Made by a program: the position numbers and the translations under genes
The notes under the pieces: generated by a model
The model's input: only the letters and a program-made list of their open reading frames with translations
The model's database searches: none
Told to the model about the DNA's origin: nothing
In this document: piece after piece, positions 9,398-18,799 of the stretch
Layout of the letters: every line of letters begins with the position of its first letter
Numbering within the stretch: the first letter of the stretch is position 1
Origin: Gemmatimonadota bacterium
Lineage (GTDB): Bacteria; Gemmatimonadota; Gemmatimonadetes; Longimicrobiales; Gaopeijiaceae
Direction of reading: 5' to 3'
Assembly (NCBI GenBank): GCA_022823365.1
Contig: JAJDXG010000030.1
Location: 1 to 64,000 of the forward strand
Length of the DNA stretch: 64,000 nt

Positions 9398-10675
9398 ATG
9401 GCACACTTCCTTGTCGAAGGCGGCCACCCGCTCAGCGGGACCATAAGGCCGGCAGGAAACAAGAACGCGGCTCTTCCGGCACTTGCCGCGACGCTCCTCG
9501 CGACAGAGCCGGTCACCCTGGAGAACGTCCCCCGCATCAAGGATGTGGAGGCGCTGGCCGCGATCCTGCGTGCCCTGGGCGCCGAGGTGTCCTGGGAGGG
9601 GTCCAACGTGGTCACCGTGGATGCGGGACAGGTCGGCGATGTCCGTCCCCCGCGCGCGCTCGCAGAGCGCATTCGGGCCTCGATTCTGCTCGCCGGCCCG
9701 TTGCTGGCGCGCTTCGGACGCGTCCTGCTTCCCCCTCCCGGGGGTGATGTGATCGGCCGGCGGCGCCTGGACACCCACTTCATGGCGCTTGCGGCATTGG
9801 GGGGAGAGACGCGGCTGGGAAGGGAGTTCGAGATCCGCGCGTCCAGCCTGAAGGGCGCCTCGATGTTCCTGGACGAGCCTTCGGTGACCGGCACGGAGAA
9901 CGCCGTGATGGCGGCCACGCTCGCCCGCGGCCGAACCCGGATTCGAAACGCGGCGGCCGAACCGCACGTCCAGGACTTGTGCCACCTGCTGAATGCGATG
10001 GGTGCGCGCATCCGCGGCATCGGCACCCATGTCCTCGATATCGAGGGCGTCGGAGAGCTGGGCGGAGCCAGATACCGGATCGGCGCCGACCACATCGAAA
10101 TCGGCTCCTTCATCGGCCTCGCGGCGGTGACGCGAAGCAAACTGGTCATCGAGGATGTCCCGATCGAACATCTGGATTCGACCTTGCTGGGCTTCCGGCG
10201 CCTTGGCGTCGAGTGCGAACCTGTAGACGGGTCGCTGGTCGTGCGCGGCGATCGCGAGCCGAATGTCCGGCCGGACGCCTTCGGCCACGTGCCCAAGATC
10301 GACGACGGGCCCTGGCCGGCGTTTCCTGCCGACCTCACGTCGATCGCGCTGGTCACGGCCACGCAGTGCCACGGCACCGTGCTGATATACGAGAAGATGT
10401 TCGAGTCACGCATGTTCTTCACCGACAAGCTTGTTTCCATGGGGGCGCAGATCATCCTGTGCGATCCGCATCGGGCGGTCGTGGTCGGCCCTGCGCAACT
10501 GCGGGGTGGACGCCTCGAGAGCCCGGACATTCGCGCCGGCATGGCGATCCTGCTGGCCGCGCTGGCCGCCAGGGGAACCAGCGAGATTCACAACATCGCC
10601 CAGATCGAACGCGGCTATCAACAGATCGACGAACGCCTGCGCGGACTCGGAGCGCACATCGAGCGCGTGGGCTAG
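9398..10675 (+). CDS. murA: UDP-N-acetylglucosamine 1-carboxyvinyltransferase, Asp-type
   Basis: First committed step of peptidoglycan synthesis: transfer of enolpyruvate from PEP to UDP-GlcNAc in the cytoplasm. The 425-residue length is typical. Lys22 and Asn23 of the substrate site ([11 protein letters not shown]) are present. The active-site loop reads [14 protein letters not shown], with Asp117 where most bacteria have the Cys that fosfomycin alkylates; Mycobacterium and Chlamydia enzymes with Asp here are known to be naturally resistant. The C-terminal part ([21 protein letters not shown], then YERGYQQID-like [12 protein letters not shown]) is complete. It stands as the first plus-strand gene after a divergent promoter region. 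The name is secure; the resistance statement is inference from the residue. Confidence 0.96.
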   Translation: MAHFLVEGGHPLSGTIRPAGNKNAALPALAATLLATEPVTLENVPRIKDVEALAAILRALGAEVSWEGSNVVTVDAGQVGDVRPPRALAERIRASILLAGPLLARFGRVLLPPPGGDVIGRRRLDTHFMALAALGGETRLGREFEIRASSLKGASMFLDEPSVTGTENAVMAATLARGRTRIRNAAAEPHVQDLCHLLNAMGARIRGIGTHVLDIEGVGELGGARYRIGADHIEIGSFIGLAAVTRSKLVIEDVPIEHLDSTLLGFRRLGVECEPVDGSLVVRGDREPNVRPDAFGHVPKIDDGPWPAFPADLTSIALVTATQCHGTVLIYEKMFESRMFFTDKLVSMGAQIILCDPHRAVVVGPAQLRGGRLESPDIRAGMAILLAALAARGTSEIHNIAQIERGYQQIDERLRGLGAHIERVG

Positions 10676-10743
10676 ACAACCGGGTCGGGGCGCGGGGTGC
10701 GGAACCCGGCTGAAACACGCCACCAGGGGAAGAGAGGCACACC

Positions 10744-11064
10744 GTGAGGGAAGAGGGAAGCGACGGCGAGCGTCGCAGGAGAAAGGGCATTCGCGAAGGG
10801 TTGAGCTAGGGGTTCGGTTTTCTGTCGGCGCTCAAGGACGCCATTGAGGAAACCCTGGCCGAGACCCGCGAGCAGGGCGGGCCTAACGCCGAAGCGGCGC
10901 GCGATGCGCTGAAGGGCGCGTTGTCCAAGGCTCAGGCGGCGGCCGAGACCGCGCGTGATCGCCTGGACTTCGTGACCCGTCGCGAGATGGACGAGCTGCG
11001 GGAGGCGGTGGAGCGCCTCGCCGCGAGGATCGAGCGCCTGGAGCGGCAAGACCCGACCCCGTGA
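10744..11064 (+). pseudogene. Phasin-like coiled-coil protein interrupted by an in-frame TAG
   Basis: Starting at the GTG at 10744, with a GAGAGG ribosome-binding site just upstream, the frame reads 21 codons ending GIREGLS. It then meets TAG at 10807-10809 and continues in the same frame for 84 more sense codons (GFGFLSALKDAIEETLAETR and on) to TGA at 11062. Both halves look like one small protein: a short basic N-terminus, then Ala/Glu/Arg-rich helices ending in a heptad coiled coil (MDELREAVERLAARIERLE). From memory of the family this matches small phasin-like proteins of about 100 residues. No ATG, GTG or TTG lies between the TAG and the TTG at 10921, so the second half alone would lack its N-terminus. 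It may be a nonsense mutation, a sequencing error or readthrough. Confidence 0.6.
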
Positions 11065-11117
11065 CCGGGGACCCGCCACGCCAGGAGCCGGAGCCGCGCG
11101 CCCCCGGCGCCGAAGCC

Positions 11118-11146
11118 TTGAACGGGGGTGGACAAACCCTTATTGT
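11118..11146 (+). promoter_or_regulatory. Candidate sigma-70-type promoter of the nusA operon
   Basis: TTGAAC at 11118-11123 and TATTGT at 11141-11146 are separated by exactly 17 bp; each hexamer matches 4 of 6 consensus positions. Transcription would begin near 11153 and give a leader of about 170 nt before nusA that contains the hairpins described in the next entry. It is pattern-based only. Confidence 0.35.
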
Positions 11147-11160
11147 TCAGGGTCCGGGCG

Positions 11161-11231
11161 GGTCGTCGGCCGACGACCTTGTAGAGTGGGGAGCCAGTGG
11201 CCCCCGCTTTTTTTTACCCGGCAAGCCGGGT
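11161..11231 (+). terminator. Leader hairpins with an intrinsic-terminator-like stem and T8 tract upstream of nusA
   Basis: Three structures lie in series. An 18-bp perfect palindrome spans 11161-11178 (GGTCGTCGG/CCGACGACC). A hairpin at 11186-11207 pairs GTGGGG(A)GCC with GGCCCCCGC around an AGT loop and is followed at once by eight T residues (11208-11215), the textbook form of a Rho-independent terminator. A third perfect stem (ACCCGG, loop CAAG, CCGGGT) spans 11216-11231. The terminator ends 106 bp before the nusA ATG. It could simply end transcription from murA and the broken phasin-like gene, or it could be an attenuator in the nusA leader, since the candidate promoter lies upstream of it. 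The remaining 11232-11321 holds a GGGTGGC/GCCACCC inverted repeat but no gene. Confidence 0.75.
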
Positions 11232-11321
11232 GGCAGCGCGTGGGCGGGCCACCCGTGACATGATCCCGATTGCTCGGGGCGGGCGGACGATCCACCTGTT
11301 TCGGCAGGGCGAACGGAGTCG

Positions 11322-12668
11322 ATGATAGCGAACTCGGGCCAGATAATCGCGGCATTCCGCGACATGGCCGCCACCAAGAACCTGTCCGTGGACGAACTCA
11401 ACGAGTTGATCCAGGACGGGATCATGGCCGGCCTCGCACGCATCCATGGTGCCAACGTGCGCGCCGAGATCGACGTGGACGACATGAGCGGAGCGATCGA
11501 TATCGTCGTCCTCAAGCGTGTCGTGGACCAGGTCGAAGACGGCTCCGCGGAGATTTCCCTGGAGGAAGCCCGCTGGGACGACGAGGCCTTCGAAATCGGG
11601 GATCTGATGGAGATCCCCATGGACTTCACCGAGTTCGGACGCAACGCGGTGATGGCGACGAAGCAGCGCATCGTCCAGCGTATTCGCGAGAACGAGCGCG
11701 ACCGGATTCGCGAAGAGTTCGCGGACCGGGTCGGCGAGCTGCTCTCGGGTGACGTTCAGCAGATCGAGCGGGGCAAGGTGGTGGTGATGCTCAACCTCGC
11801 CAAGGATGCGGACGCCATCATCCCCTGGAAGGAGCAGAACCCCCGGGAGCGTTTCCGCCAGGGCGACCCGATTCGCGCGGTGCTGAAGAAGATCGAGGAG
11901 TCGCCCAAGGGGCCTCGGCTCATACTGTCGCGCGCGGATCCCGTCTTCGTTGAATCCCTCTTCAGGCTCGAGGTGCCGGAGATCTACCAGGGCATCGTCG
12001 ATATCCGGGAAAAGGCCAGGGAAGTCGGCGGCAGAACCAAGATCGCGGTGTCGTCGCGCGACGAATCCATCGATCCGGTGGGCGCGTGCGTAGGGCTGAA
12101 GGGGTCCCGCGTCCAGGCCGTCGTTTCCGAGCTGGGAGGCGAGCGGATCGATATCGTGCCCTGGCATCCCGATCCCGAAGTGTTCGCCCGCCGGGCGCTC
12201 GCGCCCGCGCGGGTTGCGAAGGTCATCAGCAACTACGACAACCAGGTGATCACGGCGATCGTGGACGAGGATCAGTTATCTCTGGCGATCGGCCGGAATG
12301 GGCAGAACGTTCGCCTGGCGTCGCAGTTGATCGGGTGGCAGATCGACCTCTACGGGTCTCGCGAGTGGCTTGAGCGGGGATCGGACACTGCCATCTTCCC
12401 GGACGCCGAGGAGAACTACGAGACGTCCGATTTTCCGCTCTCTGAACTGGAGTTGCCGCCCGACGCGCTGCAGGCGCTGGGAGGGGCGGGATACACCACC
12501 TTCCTCCAGATCATTAACCTGGAGAGGGGCGAGTTTCTGGCGATACCGGGACTCTCTACTGACGCCGTAGACCAGATCGTCGGGCTGATCGACGAATTGA
12601 CCGTGATCGAGGGCGAGGAGGACACGCAACCCGAAGCTCTTGCGGACGGAGAGCACACAGACGGATGA
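11322..12668 (+). CDS. nusA: Transcription termination/antitermination factor NusA
   Basis: RNA polymerase-associated factor that modulates pausing, intrinsic termination and antitermination. 448 residues. In order: the N-terminal polymerase-binding domain (about 1-130), an S1 domain (about 135-200), tandem KH domains (about 205-345, including AVVSELGGERIDIVPW and LAIGRNGQNVRLASQLIGW), and a C-terminal helix-hairpin-helix segment (ALQALGGAGYTTFLQIINL through IPGLSTDAVDQIVGLIDEL) with an acidic tail. Many bacteria have rimP just before nusA; here there is no rimP, only the hairpin leader. infB follows after 73 bp. Identification is secure. Confidence 0.96.
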   Translation: MIANSGQIIAAFRDMAATKNLSVDELNELIQDGIMAGLARIHGANVRAEIDVDDMSGAIDIVVLKRVVDQVEDGSAEISLEEARWDDEAFEIGDLMEIPMDFTEFGRNAVMATKQRIVQRIRENERDRIREEFADRVGELLSGDVQQIERGKVVVMLNLAKDADAIIPWKEQNPRERFRQGDPIRAVLKKIEESPKGPRLILSRADPVFVESLFRLEVPEIYQGIVDIREKAREVGGRTKIAVSSRDESIDPVGACVGLKGSRVQAVVSELGGERIDIVPWHPDPEVFARRALAPARVAKVISNYDNQVITAIVDEDQLSLAIGRNGQNVRLASQLIGWQIDLYGSREWLERGSDTAIFPDAEENYETSDFPLSELELPPDALQALGGAGYTTFLQIINLERGEFLAIPGLSTDAVDQIVGLIDELTVIEGEEDTQPEALADGEHTDG

Positions 12669-12741
12669 GATAGCCGGGGCACGGCGCAGACGGAGTTCGT
12701 TGGCCGGGCCAGGAAGCCAACCAGGGAGGAAGTCCAGGGGC

Positions 12742-15700
12742 ATGCGGGTGTTTGAGCTTGCGAGAGACTTGCGGGTCTCGTCGCGGATGCTGTTGACGCT
12801 GCTGCGCAAGATGGGCGTAGCGTTGCACGGAGACAGGGATTTCGTGCCCGGTGACGACGTCTCGCGCCTCTTGGCGCGAATCGAGCGCGAGCGGCGACAA
12901 AGCGGCTTCGGAACCCGTGAAGCCGTGCAGGCCGCGCTGGAAGATGTGCGGTCAACCCATGTCCGGCGGAGGCGCAGTCGCAGGCGGGTCCGGCGCGTGG
13001 CGCCGAGCGAAGCCGAAGTTGTAGCCGTTGCGTCTCAGGTCGGGATGGAGGAGGGCTCGGCTCCGGTGACCGAGCAGGCCGATGCGGTGCCGGCGTCCGG
13101 CGGGACGGCGGACGGATCGGGCGGCGCGCCGGAGTCCGTGCCCGGAGCAGCCGCCGGACCGCGGTCCGTGGGCGATGCGGCGGAGCCCGCCGAGGACGCC
13201 GGTTCCGCGGGACACCATGCGCCCAATGGTGAGATGTCGTCTCCCGAGACCGCAGCATCCGGTCCGGACATGCCCGGCGCCGGAAGCGAGTCGCCGCCGG
13301 CCGGGGCAGACCGGCTCGATGGCGACGCGACCGGGACCACCGCCGGGCAGGATGCCGTGGCCGTGGACGCGGTCGCCGCGGCGCAGGTTGCCGACGCCGG
13401 CGATCGGCCAGGTGCGGCACGGCGCGCGGAGGGCGGGTCCGCCTCCGCATCGCTCCCGGCGGACCACCGGGACGCGGTCCCCGACCCACGGTCCGGGAGC
13501 CAGGCTGCCGCCTCGGGCGCATCGCCGGAAGCGGCCCCGCCCTCAGACTCCGCGCAACCACCGGCCGGGGCTTCCTCCGACCCAGGCCATGCGGCCCCGG
13601 CCCGCGACGCGAACGTCGTTGCGGCCGAGACCTTCCCGACTCCGGCCCGACCCAAGTTGCGGTCGGCGCGCAGTCAGGGGCCCGAAGGTCCCGTGCGGGT
13701 CGTGCGTCAGTCGCCCCGACTGGCTCCCGCAGCCAGCGCCGGGCCCGGAGGCCAGGTGCGCATCCAGGCCGAAGGGTACGGGCCCGACGGCAGGCGCAAG
13801 CGGGGGCGGAAGAAGGGCAGAAGGCGCCAGCGGGTGGACCAGGGCGCCGTGCAGGAGAACATCCAGCGCGTGATGGCCGAACTGAAGGGCGGGGGCCGGC
13901 GTCGGCGCAAGAGCCGTGACACCCGTCCCAGGGTTGAGGAAAAGGAGGCGCGCAAGGAAGAGGCCCGCAGGCAAGAGGAGCGCGAGGCCACCACGGTGCG
14001 CGTAAACGAGTTTCTGACCGTAGCCGAACTTGGGGAGCTCATCGACATATCTTCAACCGAACTCATCGGCTCGGCGTTCAAGAGCCTGGGCCTGATGGTC
14101 ACGATCAACCAGCGGCTGGATTTCGACCAGATCGAGATGCTGCTGGAAGAGTTCAACTTTACCGCCGTCCGCGAGCAGGAGTACGGCGCCGAGGAAGACG
14201 GTGAAGTGGCGGAGGAGGACGATCCCGAGCTGGCAGTGCCACGCCCACCGGTGGTCACGGTCATGGGTCACGTGGACCACGGAAAGACGAAGCTGCTCGA
14301 CTCGATCCGGGACACCAACGTCGTCGCAGGCGAGTCCGGTGGCATCACCCAGCATATCGGGGCCTACCACGTTCAGGTGGACGGCGACCGCTCGCTCACG
14401 TTCCTGGATACGCCGGGCCACGCCGCGTTCACGGCCATGCGCGCGCGGGGCGCCGACGTCACCGACATCGTGATCCTGGTGGTGGCGGCGGACGACTCCG
14501 TCATGCCGCAGACCGTCGAGGCGATCTCCCACGCGCGCAATGCCGGTGTCCCCATTGTGGTGGCCATCAACAAGATGGATCTGCCGGCGGCGGACGCCGA
14601 ACGCGTCAAGCAGCAGCTTCTCAGTCACGACGTCACCGTAGAGGATTTCGGGGGCGACGTGCTGGTGGCGCCGATCTCCGCCCGCACCGGAGCGGGCATG
14701 AACGAGCTTCTGGAGAAGGTGTTGCTGCAGGCGGAGTTGCTCGAACTGAAGGCCAACCCGAACCGCCCGGCAACGGGCGCCGTGATCGAGGCCAGGCTGG
14801 ATGTCGGTAAGGGCCCCGTCGTTTCCGTGCTTGTTCAGCGGGGTACCCTTCGAGTGGGCGACGATTTCATTTGCGGCAAGTTCGACGGCCGCGTGCGCGC
14901 GCTGCTGGACGAGCGCGGGGCGGTCGTGGAGGAGGCGGGCCCCGGCACTCCGGTGCAGCTTCTGGGCGTCAAGGGCGTGCCCCAGGCGGGCGACACGCTG
15001 CAGGTCATGGAGGCCATGCGCGCATCCGAGATCGCCAGCACCCGCCAACGCCTGGAGCGCGAGAAACTCCTGCGCATCAAGGATCGCGGGATCAGGCTCG
15101 GGGACTTCTCCCAGATCCTGTCCGCGGGTGAAGTCAGCACTCTGCCGCTCATCATCAAGGGCGACGTCGACGGCTCCGTACAGGCGGTGTCGGATACGCT
15201 CCAGCGACTCAGCACCGCGGAAGTGCGGGTGGAGATCGTCCACCGGGCGGTTGGGGCCATCAACGAGGAGGATGTCCTGTTGGCCCGCACCGCCGGTGGT
15301 GTCATCATCGGCTTCAGGGTGCGTCCGAACGTCAACGCCCGACAGCTGGCCGAGCGTGAGGGCGTGGACATCCAGGTCTACGACGTCATCTACGACGCGG
15401 AGAACGACGTGCGCGCCGCTCTCGAAGGCATGCTCGCCCCGGAGCGCCTCGAGAAGGTCGTGGCAAGCGCGGAAGTGCGCGAGACCTTCAAGGTGACGAA
15501 GGTCGGCACCATCGCGGGCTGCTACGTCAGCGAAGGGGTTGTGGAACACCAGTCGACGGTGCGCCTGATCCGCGACGGAGTCGTGGTGTACACGGGCGAG
15601 ATCAGTTCGCTCAAGCGGTTCAAGGACGATGTCAAGCTGGTCCGCAACGGGCTCGAGTGCGGGATAGGAATCGCCAACTACAACGATGTGAAAGTGGGTG

Positions 15701-15768
15701 ATGTCATCGAGTGCTTCGTGGTCGAGGAAGTCGCGCGCACCCTGGCCGGAAGTGCTCACGCGCGATGA
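12742..15768 (+). CDS. infB: Translation initiation factor IF-2
   Basis: GTPase that brings fMet-tRNA to the 30S initiation complex and promotes subunit joining. The ATG at 12742 is preferred because the protein then begins [14 protein letters not shown], the usual IF-2 N domain, behind GGAGG at 12725-12729; an open extension back to 12640 overlaps nusA. Length is 1008 residues. Residues about 90-360 are a low-complexity Ala/Pro/Asp/Gly linker, and about 350-440 are Lys/Arg-rich. The GTPase domain has G1 GHVDHGKT at 509-516, then DTPGH, NKMD and the SAR box. Domains II-IV run to the end. The ylxR and L7Ae-type genes often found between nusA and infB are absent. Confidence 0.96.
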   Translation: MRVFELARDLRVSSRMLLTLLRKMGVALHGDRDFVPGDDVSRLLARIERERRQSGFGTREAVQAALEDVRSTHVRRRRSRRRVRRVAPSEAEVVAVASQVGMEEGSAPVTEQADAVPASGGTADGSGGAPESVPGAAAGPRSVGDAAEPAEDAGSAGHHAPNGEMSSPETAASGPDMPGAGSESPPAGADRLDGDATGTTAGQDAVAVDAVAAAQVADAGDRPGAARRAEGGSASASLPADHRDAVPDPRSGSQAAASGASPEAAPPSDSAQPPAGASSDPGHAAPARDANVVAAETFPTPARPKLRSARSQGPEGPVRVVRQSPRLAPAASAGPGGQVRIQAEGYGPDGRRKRGRKKGRRRQRVDQGAVQENIQRVMAELKGGGRRRRKSRDTRPRVEEKEARKEEARRQEEREATTVRVNEFLTVAELGELIDISSTELIGSAFKSLGLMVTINQRLDFDQIEMLLEEFNFTAVREQEYGAEEDGEVAEEDDPELAVPRPPVVTVMGHVDHGKTKLLDSIRDTNVVAGESGGITQHIGAYHVQVDGDRSLTFLDTPGHAAFTAMRARGADVTDIVILVVAADDSVMPQTVEAISHARNAGVPIVVAINKMDLPAADAERVKQQLLSHDVTVEDFGGDVLVAPISARTGAGMNELLEKVLLQAELLELKANPNRPATGAVIEARLDVGKGPVVSVLVQRGTLRVGDDFICGKFDGRVRALLDERGAVVEEAGPGTPVQLLGVKGVPQAGDTLQVMEAMRASEIASTRQRLEREKLLRIKDRGIRLGDFSQILSAGEVSTLPLIIKGDVDGSVQAVSDTLQRLSTAEVRVEIVHRAVGAINEEDVLLARTAGGVIIGFRVRPNVNARQLAEREGVDIQVYDVIYDAENDVRAALEGMLAPERLEKVVASAEVRETFKVTKVGTIAGCYVSEGVVEHQSTVRLIRDGVVVYTGEISSLKRFKDDVKLVRNGLECGIGIANYNDVKVGDVIECFVVEEVARTLAGSAHAR

Positions 15769-15798
15769 GGCCGCGGGCGGTCCGGCGGTTCGCCGGCC

Positions 15799-16080
15799 GT
15801 GGTGATCGGGGCGATCTCCTGGGACCTGTTGCTTCCGGGATGCGTGTCCCTCAAGGACAAGCGCAGCGTCGTGCGTTCCCTGAAGGACCGCATGCGCCAT
15901 CGCTTCAACGTCGGCATTTCGGAGACCCATATGCGCGAGTTGCACGCGCGAGCGGGTCTTACGGCGGTCTTCGTGACCACGGAAGGGCGCCACGCCGAGT
16001 CGATTCGAGGCCGTCTCGCCGCCTTCGTGGAGGCCGATGGCCGCGTCGTCGTGCTCTCGGTCCGCGACCCCCTGACCTGA
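15799..16080 (+). CDS. DUF503 (YlxP-like) protein
   Basis: 93-residue basic protein starting at GTG 15799 (a second GTG follows at once). The sequence VIGAISWDLLLPGCVSLKDKRSVVRSLKDRMRHRFNVGISE is the DUF503/YlxP signature, with SLKDKR as the most conserved part. The family is found between infB and rbfA in many bacteria, as here, and is thought to relate to ribosome assembly, though its role is not established. It lies 30 bp after infB and 68 bp before rbfA. Length and neighbourhood both fit. Confidence 0.88.
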   Translation: MVIGAISWDLLLPGCVSLKDKRSVVRSLKDRMRHRFNVGISETHMRELHARAGLTAVFVTTEGRHAESIRGRLAAFVEADGRVVVLSVRDPLT

Positions 16081-16148
16081 AGCGGGCGCGGAAGCGCATG
16101 GAGGTCGACGTGGGCGCATGGTTCAACGGCCGCGGGCGCTGAGCGCAG

Positions 16149-16520
16149 ATGGCTCGCAGGCTCGCCCGGGTGAACAGCCAGCTGCAGCGGGAGATCACGC
16201 GCATCCTCCGCAGCGAGGTGCGCGATCCCCGGGTGGGCATGCCGGTGGTTACGGAAGTCCGCGTGACCTCCGATCTTTCGTTCGCGCGGGTGTTCGTAAG
16301 GCTGGCCGGCGGCGGCCGGGAACGTGACCAGGCCATGAAGGGCCTCGCCGCCTCGGCCGCGTTCATCAGGGGATCGCTGGGCGCCGAGCTGCACATCCGG
16401 CGCGTACCGGAGCTGCGCTTCGTCGAGGACACGTCGCTCGAGCACGCCGCACGTATCGAACAGATCCTCAAGGATGTTCTCCCCGGCGACGGCGCAGCCG
16501 GGGAAGGGGAGGAGACGTGA
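16149..16520 (+). CDS. rbfA: 30S ribosome-binding factor RbfA
   Basis: Small KH-like factor that binds the immature 30S subunit and is needed for 16S rRNA 5'-end processing, above all in the cold. 123 residues, normal for the family. ARVNSQLQREITRILRSEVRDPRVG is the family N-terminus, followed by VTEVRVTSDLSFARVFVRL and the region ELRFVEDTSLEHAARIEQIL. It ends in an acidic, Gly-rich tail whose stop overlaps the truB start in GTGA at 16517-16520, coupling two 30S/tRNA maturation genes. Confidence 0.94.
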   Translation: MARRLARVNSQLQREITRILRSEVRDPRVGMPVVTEVRVTSDLSFARVFVRLAGGGRERDQAMKGLAASAAFIRGSLGAELHIRRVPELRFVEDTSLEHAARIEQILKDVLPGDGAAGEGEET

Positions 16521-17395
16521 GCCGCCCCCGCGAAGGCGTGTTGCTGGTCGACAAGCCCATCGGCCCCACCTCCCACGACATCGTCCGGGAAGCGCGCGCG
16601 CGGCTGGGCCTCAGGCGCGTCGGCCATGCCGGAACCCTGGACCCCTTCGCCTCGGGACTGCTCCTGCTCTGTCTCGGCCCTTCCACCCGCATTTCGCAGT
16701 ACCTGTCGGCGATGGACAAGACCTATCTGGCGACCGCCCGCCTTGGCGTGTCGACCAGCACGCACGACAGGGACGGGGACGTCGTGGGCGAAAGCCCCCG
16801 ATGGCGTCAATTGGACGAGCACACCGTCCTGCGCGCCCTCAAGGCGTTCCAGGGCCCCATCCTCCAGGTTCCGCCGCGCTATTCCGCCAAGAAGGTGCGC
16901 GGGACCGCCGCCCACCGCCGCTCTCGCCTGGGCGAGACGGTCAAGCTCGAGCCGGTGCCGGTCGAGGTGTACGGGGTGGGGGAAATCCGCTGCGCTCTTC
17001 CGTTCGTCACGTTTGCGGTTCGTTGTTCTTCCGGGACCTACGTTCGGGCGCTGGCCCGCGATCTCGGCGAGTCGCTGGGGACGGGAGCCCACCTGACCCG
17101 GCTCCGGCGCACGGCGGTGGGCTCTTTGAGCGTTCGCGACGCGGTGCCCGCAGACGGGCTGTGCGACGAGCTGCCCCCGGCCACGCACCTGTCCGCCGCG
17201 AGGGCGCTGGCGCACCTTCCGGCCGTGCGCGTGGGCGAAGAGGACGCCGCGCGCCTGGCGTGCGGACAGGCCATCGAACCGACCCTTGAGCCCGTGCCCG
17301 AGGCCGATCCGGTGGTTGCGCTCGCGCAGGGAACCCTCGTCGCCATCGGGGTGGGCCGGGGGGGCGTGCTGCAACCGCGCAAGGTGTTCCTGTGA
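16517..17395 (+). CDS. truB: tRNA pseudouridine(55) synthase TruB
   Basis: Makes pseudouridine 55 in the T arm of tRNAs. 292 residues. LLVDKPIGPTSHDIV (9-23) and GHAGTLDPFASGLLLLCLG contain the conserved motif with the catalytic Asp at residue 42. PPRYSAKKVRGTAAHRRSRLGE and CSSGTYVRALARDLGESLG are further family blocks; a short PUA-like C-terminal domain follows. The GTG start overlaps rbfA and the stop overlaps ribF, both in GTGA. Confidence 0.95.
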   Translation: MSRPREGVLLVDKPIGPTSHDIVREARARLGLRRVGHAGTLDPFASGLLLLCLGPSTRISQYLSAMDKTYLATARLGVSTSTHDRDGDVVGESPRWRQLDEHTVLRALKAFQGPILQVPPRYSAKKVRGTAAHRRSRLGETVKLEPVPVEVYGVGEIRCALPFVTFAVRCSSGTYVRALARDLGESLGTGAHLTRLRRTAVGSLSVRDAVPADGLCDELPPATHLSAARALAHLPAVRVGEEDAARLACGQAIEPTLEPVPEADPVVALAQGTLVAIGVGRGGVLQPRKVFL

Positions 17396-18414
17396 CGGCG
17401 TCGGGCGGCATGGAGGGTCGCGCCGCGCGATCCGTCCCATCCGCGCTGGTCCCGCGCTTCGAGCGAGGGAGCGTGGTTACGGTGGGGACCTTCGACGGCG
17501 TCCACCTGGGCCACCGGGAGGTATTGCGCGAAATGGGCCGGAGAGCCCGGCGCACGGGCAGGCCCAGCGTCCTGGTGACCTTCCGCCCCCATCCGCTCCA
17601 GGTCCTTAGGCCGAAGGACGCGCCCGGGCTTCTGACCAGTTCGATCGAGAAGAAGGAGATCCTCGCGCAGAGCGACCTCGACTACGCCGTCTTCCTGCCG
17701 TTCACGCGGGCGCTGGCGCGCTATACGCCGCGGCGCTTCGTGGAGGAGATCCTCGTCGCCCGCATGAGGGTGAGGGAGCTCGTGATCGGCTACGACCACG
17801 GATTCGGCAGGGGGCGGTCGGGAGACGCGGGTACCCTGGATGCAATGGGAACGGAGCTGGGCTTCGACGTCCAGGTCGTACCGCCCATCGTCGCCGGGGG
17901 CGGTCCCGTGTCGTCGAGCAGGATTCGCAGGGCGCTGCTGGCAGGTGACGTCCGTGCCGCGCACACCGGGCTCGGCCGCCCCTATTCGCTGCGCGGAGCG
18001 GTCGTCCGGGGTGACGGGCGCGGGAGGCGCCTGGGCTTCCCCACCGCCAACCTCGAGATTCGGGACTCCAGCAAGCTGATTCCCGGCGGAGGCATCTACG
18101 CGGTGCGCGCCGGGCTGCCCGCGGGGACGTGGGACGGAGCCCTGCACATCGGCCCGCGCCCCACCTTCCTCGGCTCCCGTGCGTCGATAGAAGTGCATCT
18201 TCTCGACTACGGTGCCGACCTGCACGGTGCCGACCTCTACGGAGCCGAAATCCGGCTGGATCTGATCGAACGGCTCCGTGAGGTGCGGTCCTTCGCCAGC
18301 GTGGCGGAGCTGGTCGACCGGATGAGCGAGGATGTCCGGCGCACCCGCCGCATCCTGGCCGAATACCGCGACCGCCAATCCTTTCCACAGACCAGATCCC
18401 GGATGACACCATGA
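17392..18414 (+). CDS. ribF: Bifunctional riboflavin kinase / FAD synthetase
   Basis: Converts riboflavin to FMN and then FAD. 340 residues from a GTG that overlaps the truB stop. The N-terminal FAD synthetase (nucleotidyltransferase) domain shows [29 protein letters not shown] and [13 protein letters not shown], then [15 protein letters not shown]. The C-terminal riboflavin kinase domain shows [26 protein letters not shown] and the usual GGIYAV segment. truB followed by ribF is a common bacterial order. The stop codon overlaps the pterin dehydratase start in ATGA. Confidence 0.95.
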   Translation: MTASGGMEGRAARSVPSALVPRFERGSVVTVGTFDGVHLGHREVLREMGRRARRTGRPSVLVTFRPHPLQVLRPKDAPGLLTSSIEKKEILAQSDLDYAVFLPFTRALARYTPRRFVEEILVARMRVRELVIGYDHGFGRGRSGDAGTLDAMGTELGFDVQVVPPIVAGGGPVSSSRIRRALLAGDVRAAHTGLGRPYSLRGAVVRGDGRGRRLGFPTANLEIRDSSKLIPGGGIYAVRAGLPAGTWDGALHIGPRPTFLGSRASIEVHLLDYGADLHGADLYGAEIRLDLIERLREVRSFASVAELVDRMSEDVRRTRRILAEYRDRQSFPQTRSRMTP

Positions 18415-18755
18415 CCGAACTGACCCGTCAGACCTGTGAACCGTGCAGGGTGGGTGCGCCTCCCGCCAGCGAAGCCGAAATTCTGGCCTGGCGTCCACAG
18501 ATTCCCGACTGGGAGATCGTAGAGCGCGACGGCATTCCGCGTCTCGAGCGCGTCTTTTCCTTCAAGGACTTCGTGCAGGCGCTGTCGTTCACCAACCGCG
18601 TGGGCGCGCTCGCCGAGGAGCAGGGACATCACCCGGCGCTTCTGACGGAATGGGGGCGGGTCACCGTTTCCTGGTGGACCCACAAGATCCGCAACCTCCA
18701 TGTGAACGACTTCGTAATGGCCGCCAGGACCGACGTGGCGTTCGGCGAAGGCTGA
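18411..18755 (+). CDS. 4a-hydroxytetrahydrobiopterin dehydratase (pterin carbinolamine dehydratase)
   Basis: 114 residues, the family length. The conserved core is [37 protein letters not shown] (residues about 71-107), with the paired His of the pterin site. The enzyme regenerates pterin cofactor after aromatic amino acid hydroxylation. No phenylalanine hydroxylase gene is in the window, and this copy sits at the end of an RNA/ribosome maturation operon through an ATGA overlap with ribF, so its role here is unclear. The four Cys/Gly/Ala-rich residues near the N-terminus ([13 protein letters not shown]) are an ordinary family feature. Confidence 0.9.
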   Translation: MTELTRQTCEPCRVGAPPASEAEILAWRPQIPDWEIVERDGIPRLERVFSFKDFVQALSFTNRVGALAEEQGHHPALLTEWGRVTVSWWTHKIRNLHVNDFVMAARTDVAFGEG

Positions 18756-18799
18756 GCCGCGTCGCCCGGATGGAGTGCGCGCCTTGTAGCCTCCATCCC

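Noticed and set aside
10807-10809. Selenocysteine or programmed recoding at the interrupted codon, given selA in the window
   Set aside because: The codon is TAG, not TGA, and no hairpin like a SECIS element is evident just after it; a nonsense mutation or sequence error is simpler.
10921-11064. A separate small gene starting at TTG 10921 after the amber codon
   Set aside because: It has no ribosome-binding site, and conserved-looking coding sequence continues upstream of it in the same frame.
14053-16119. A 688-codon minus-strand frame over infB and DUF503
   Set aside because: Antisense shadow: His/Asp/Arg-rich and without any recognisable domain.
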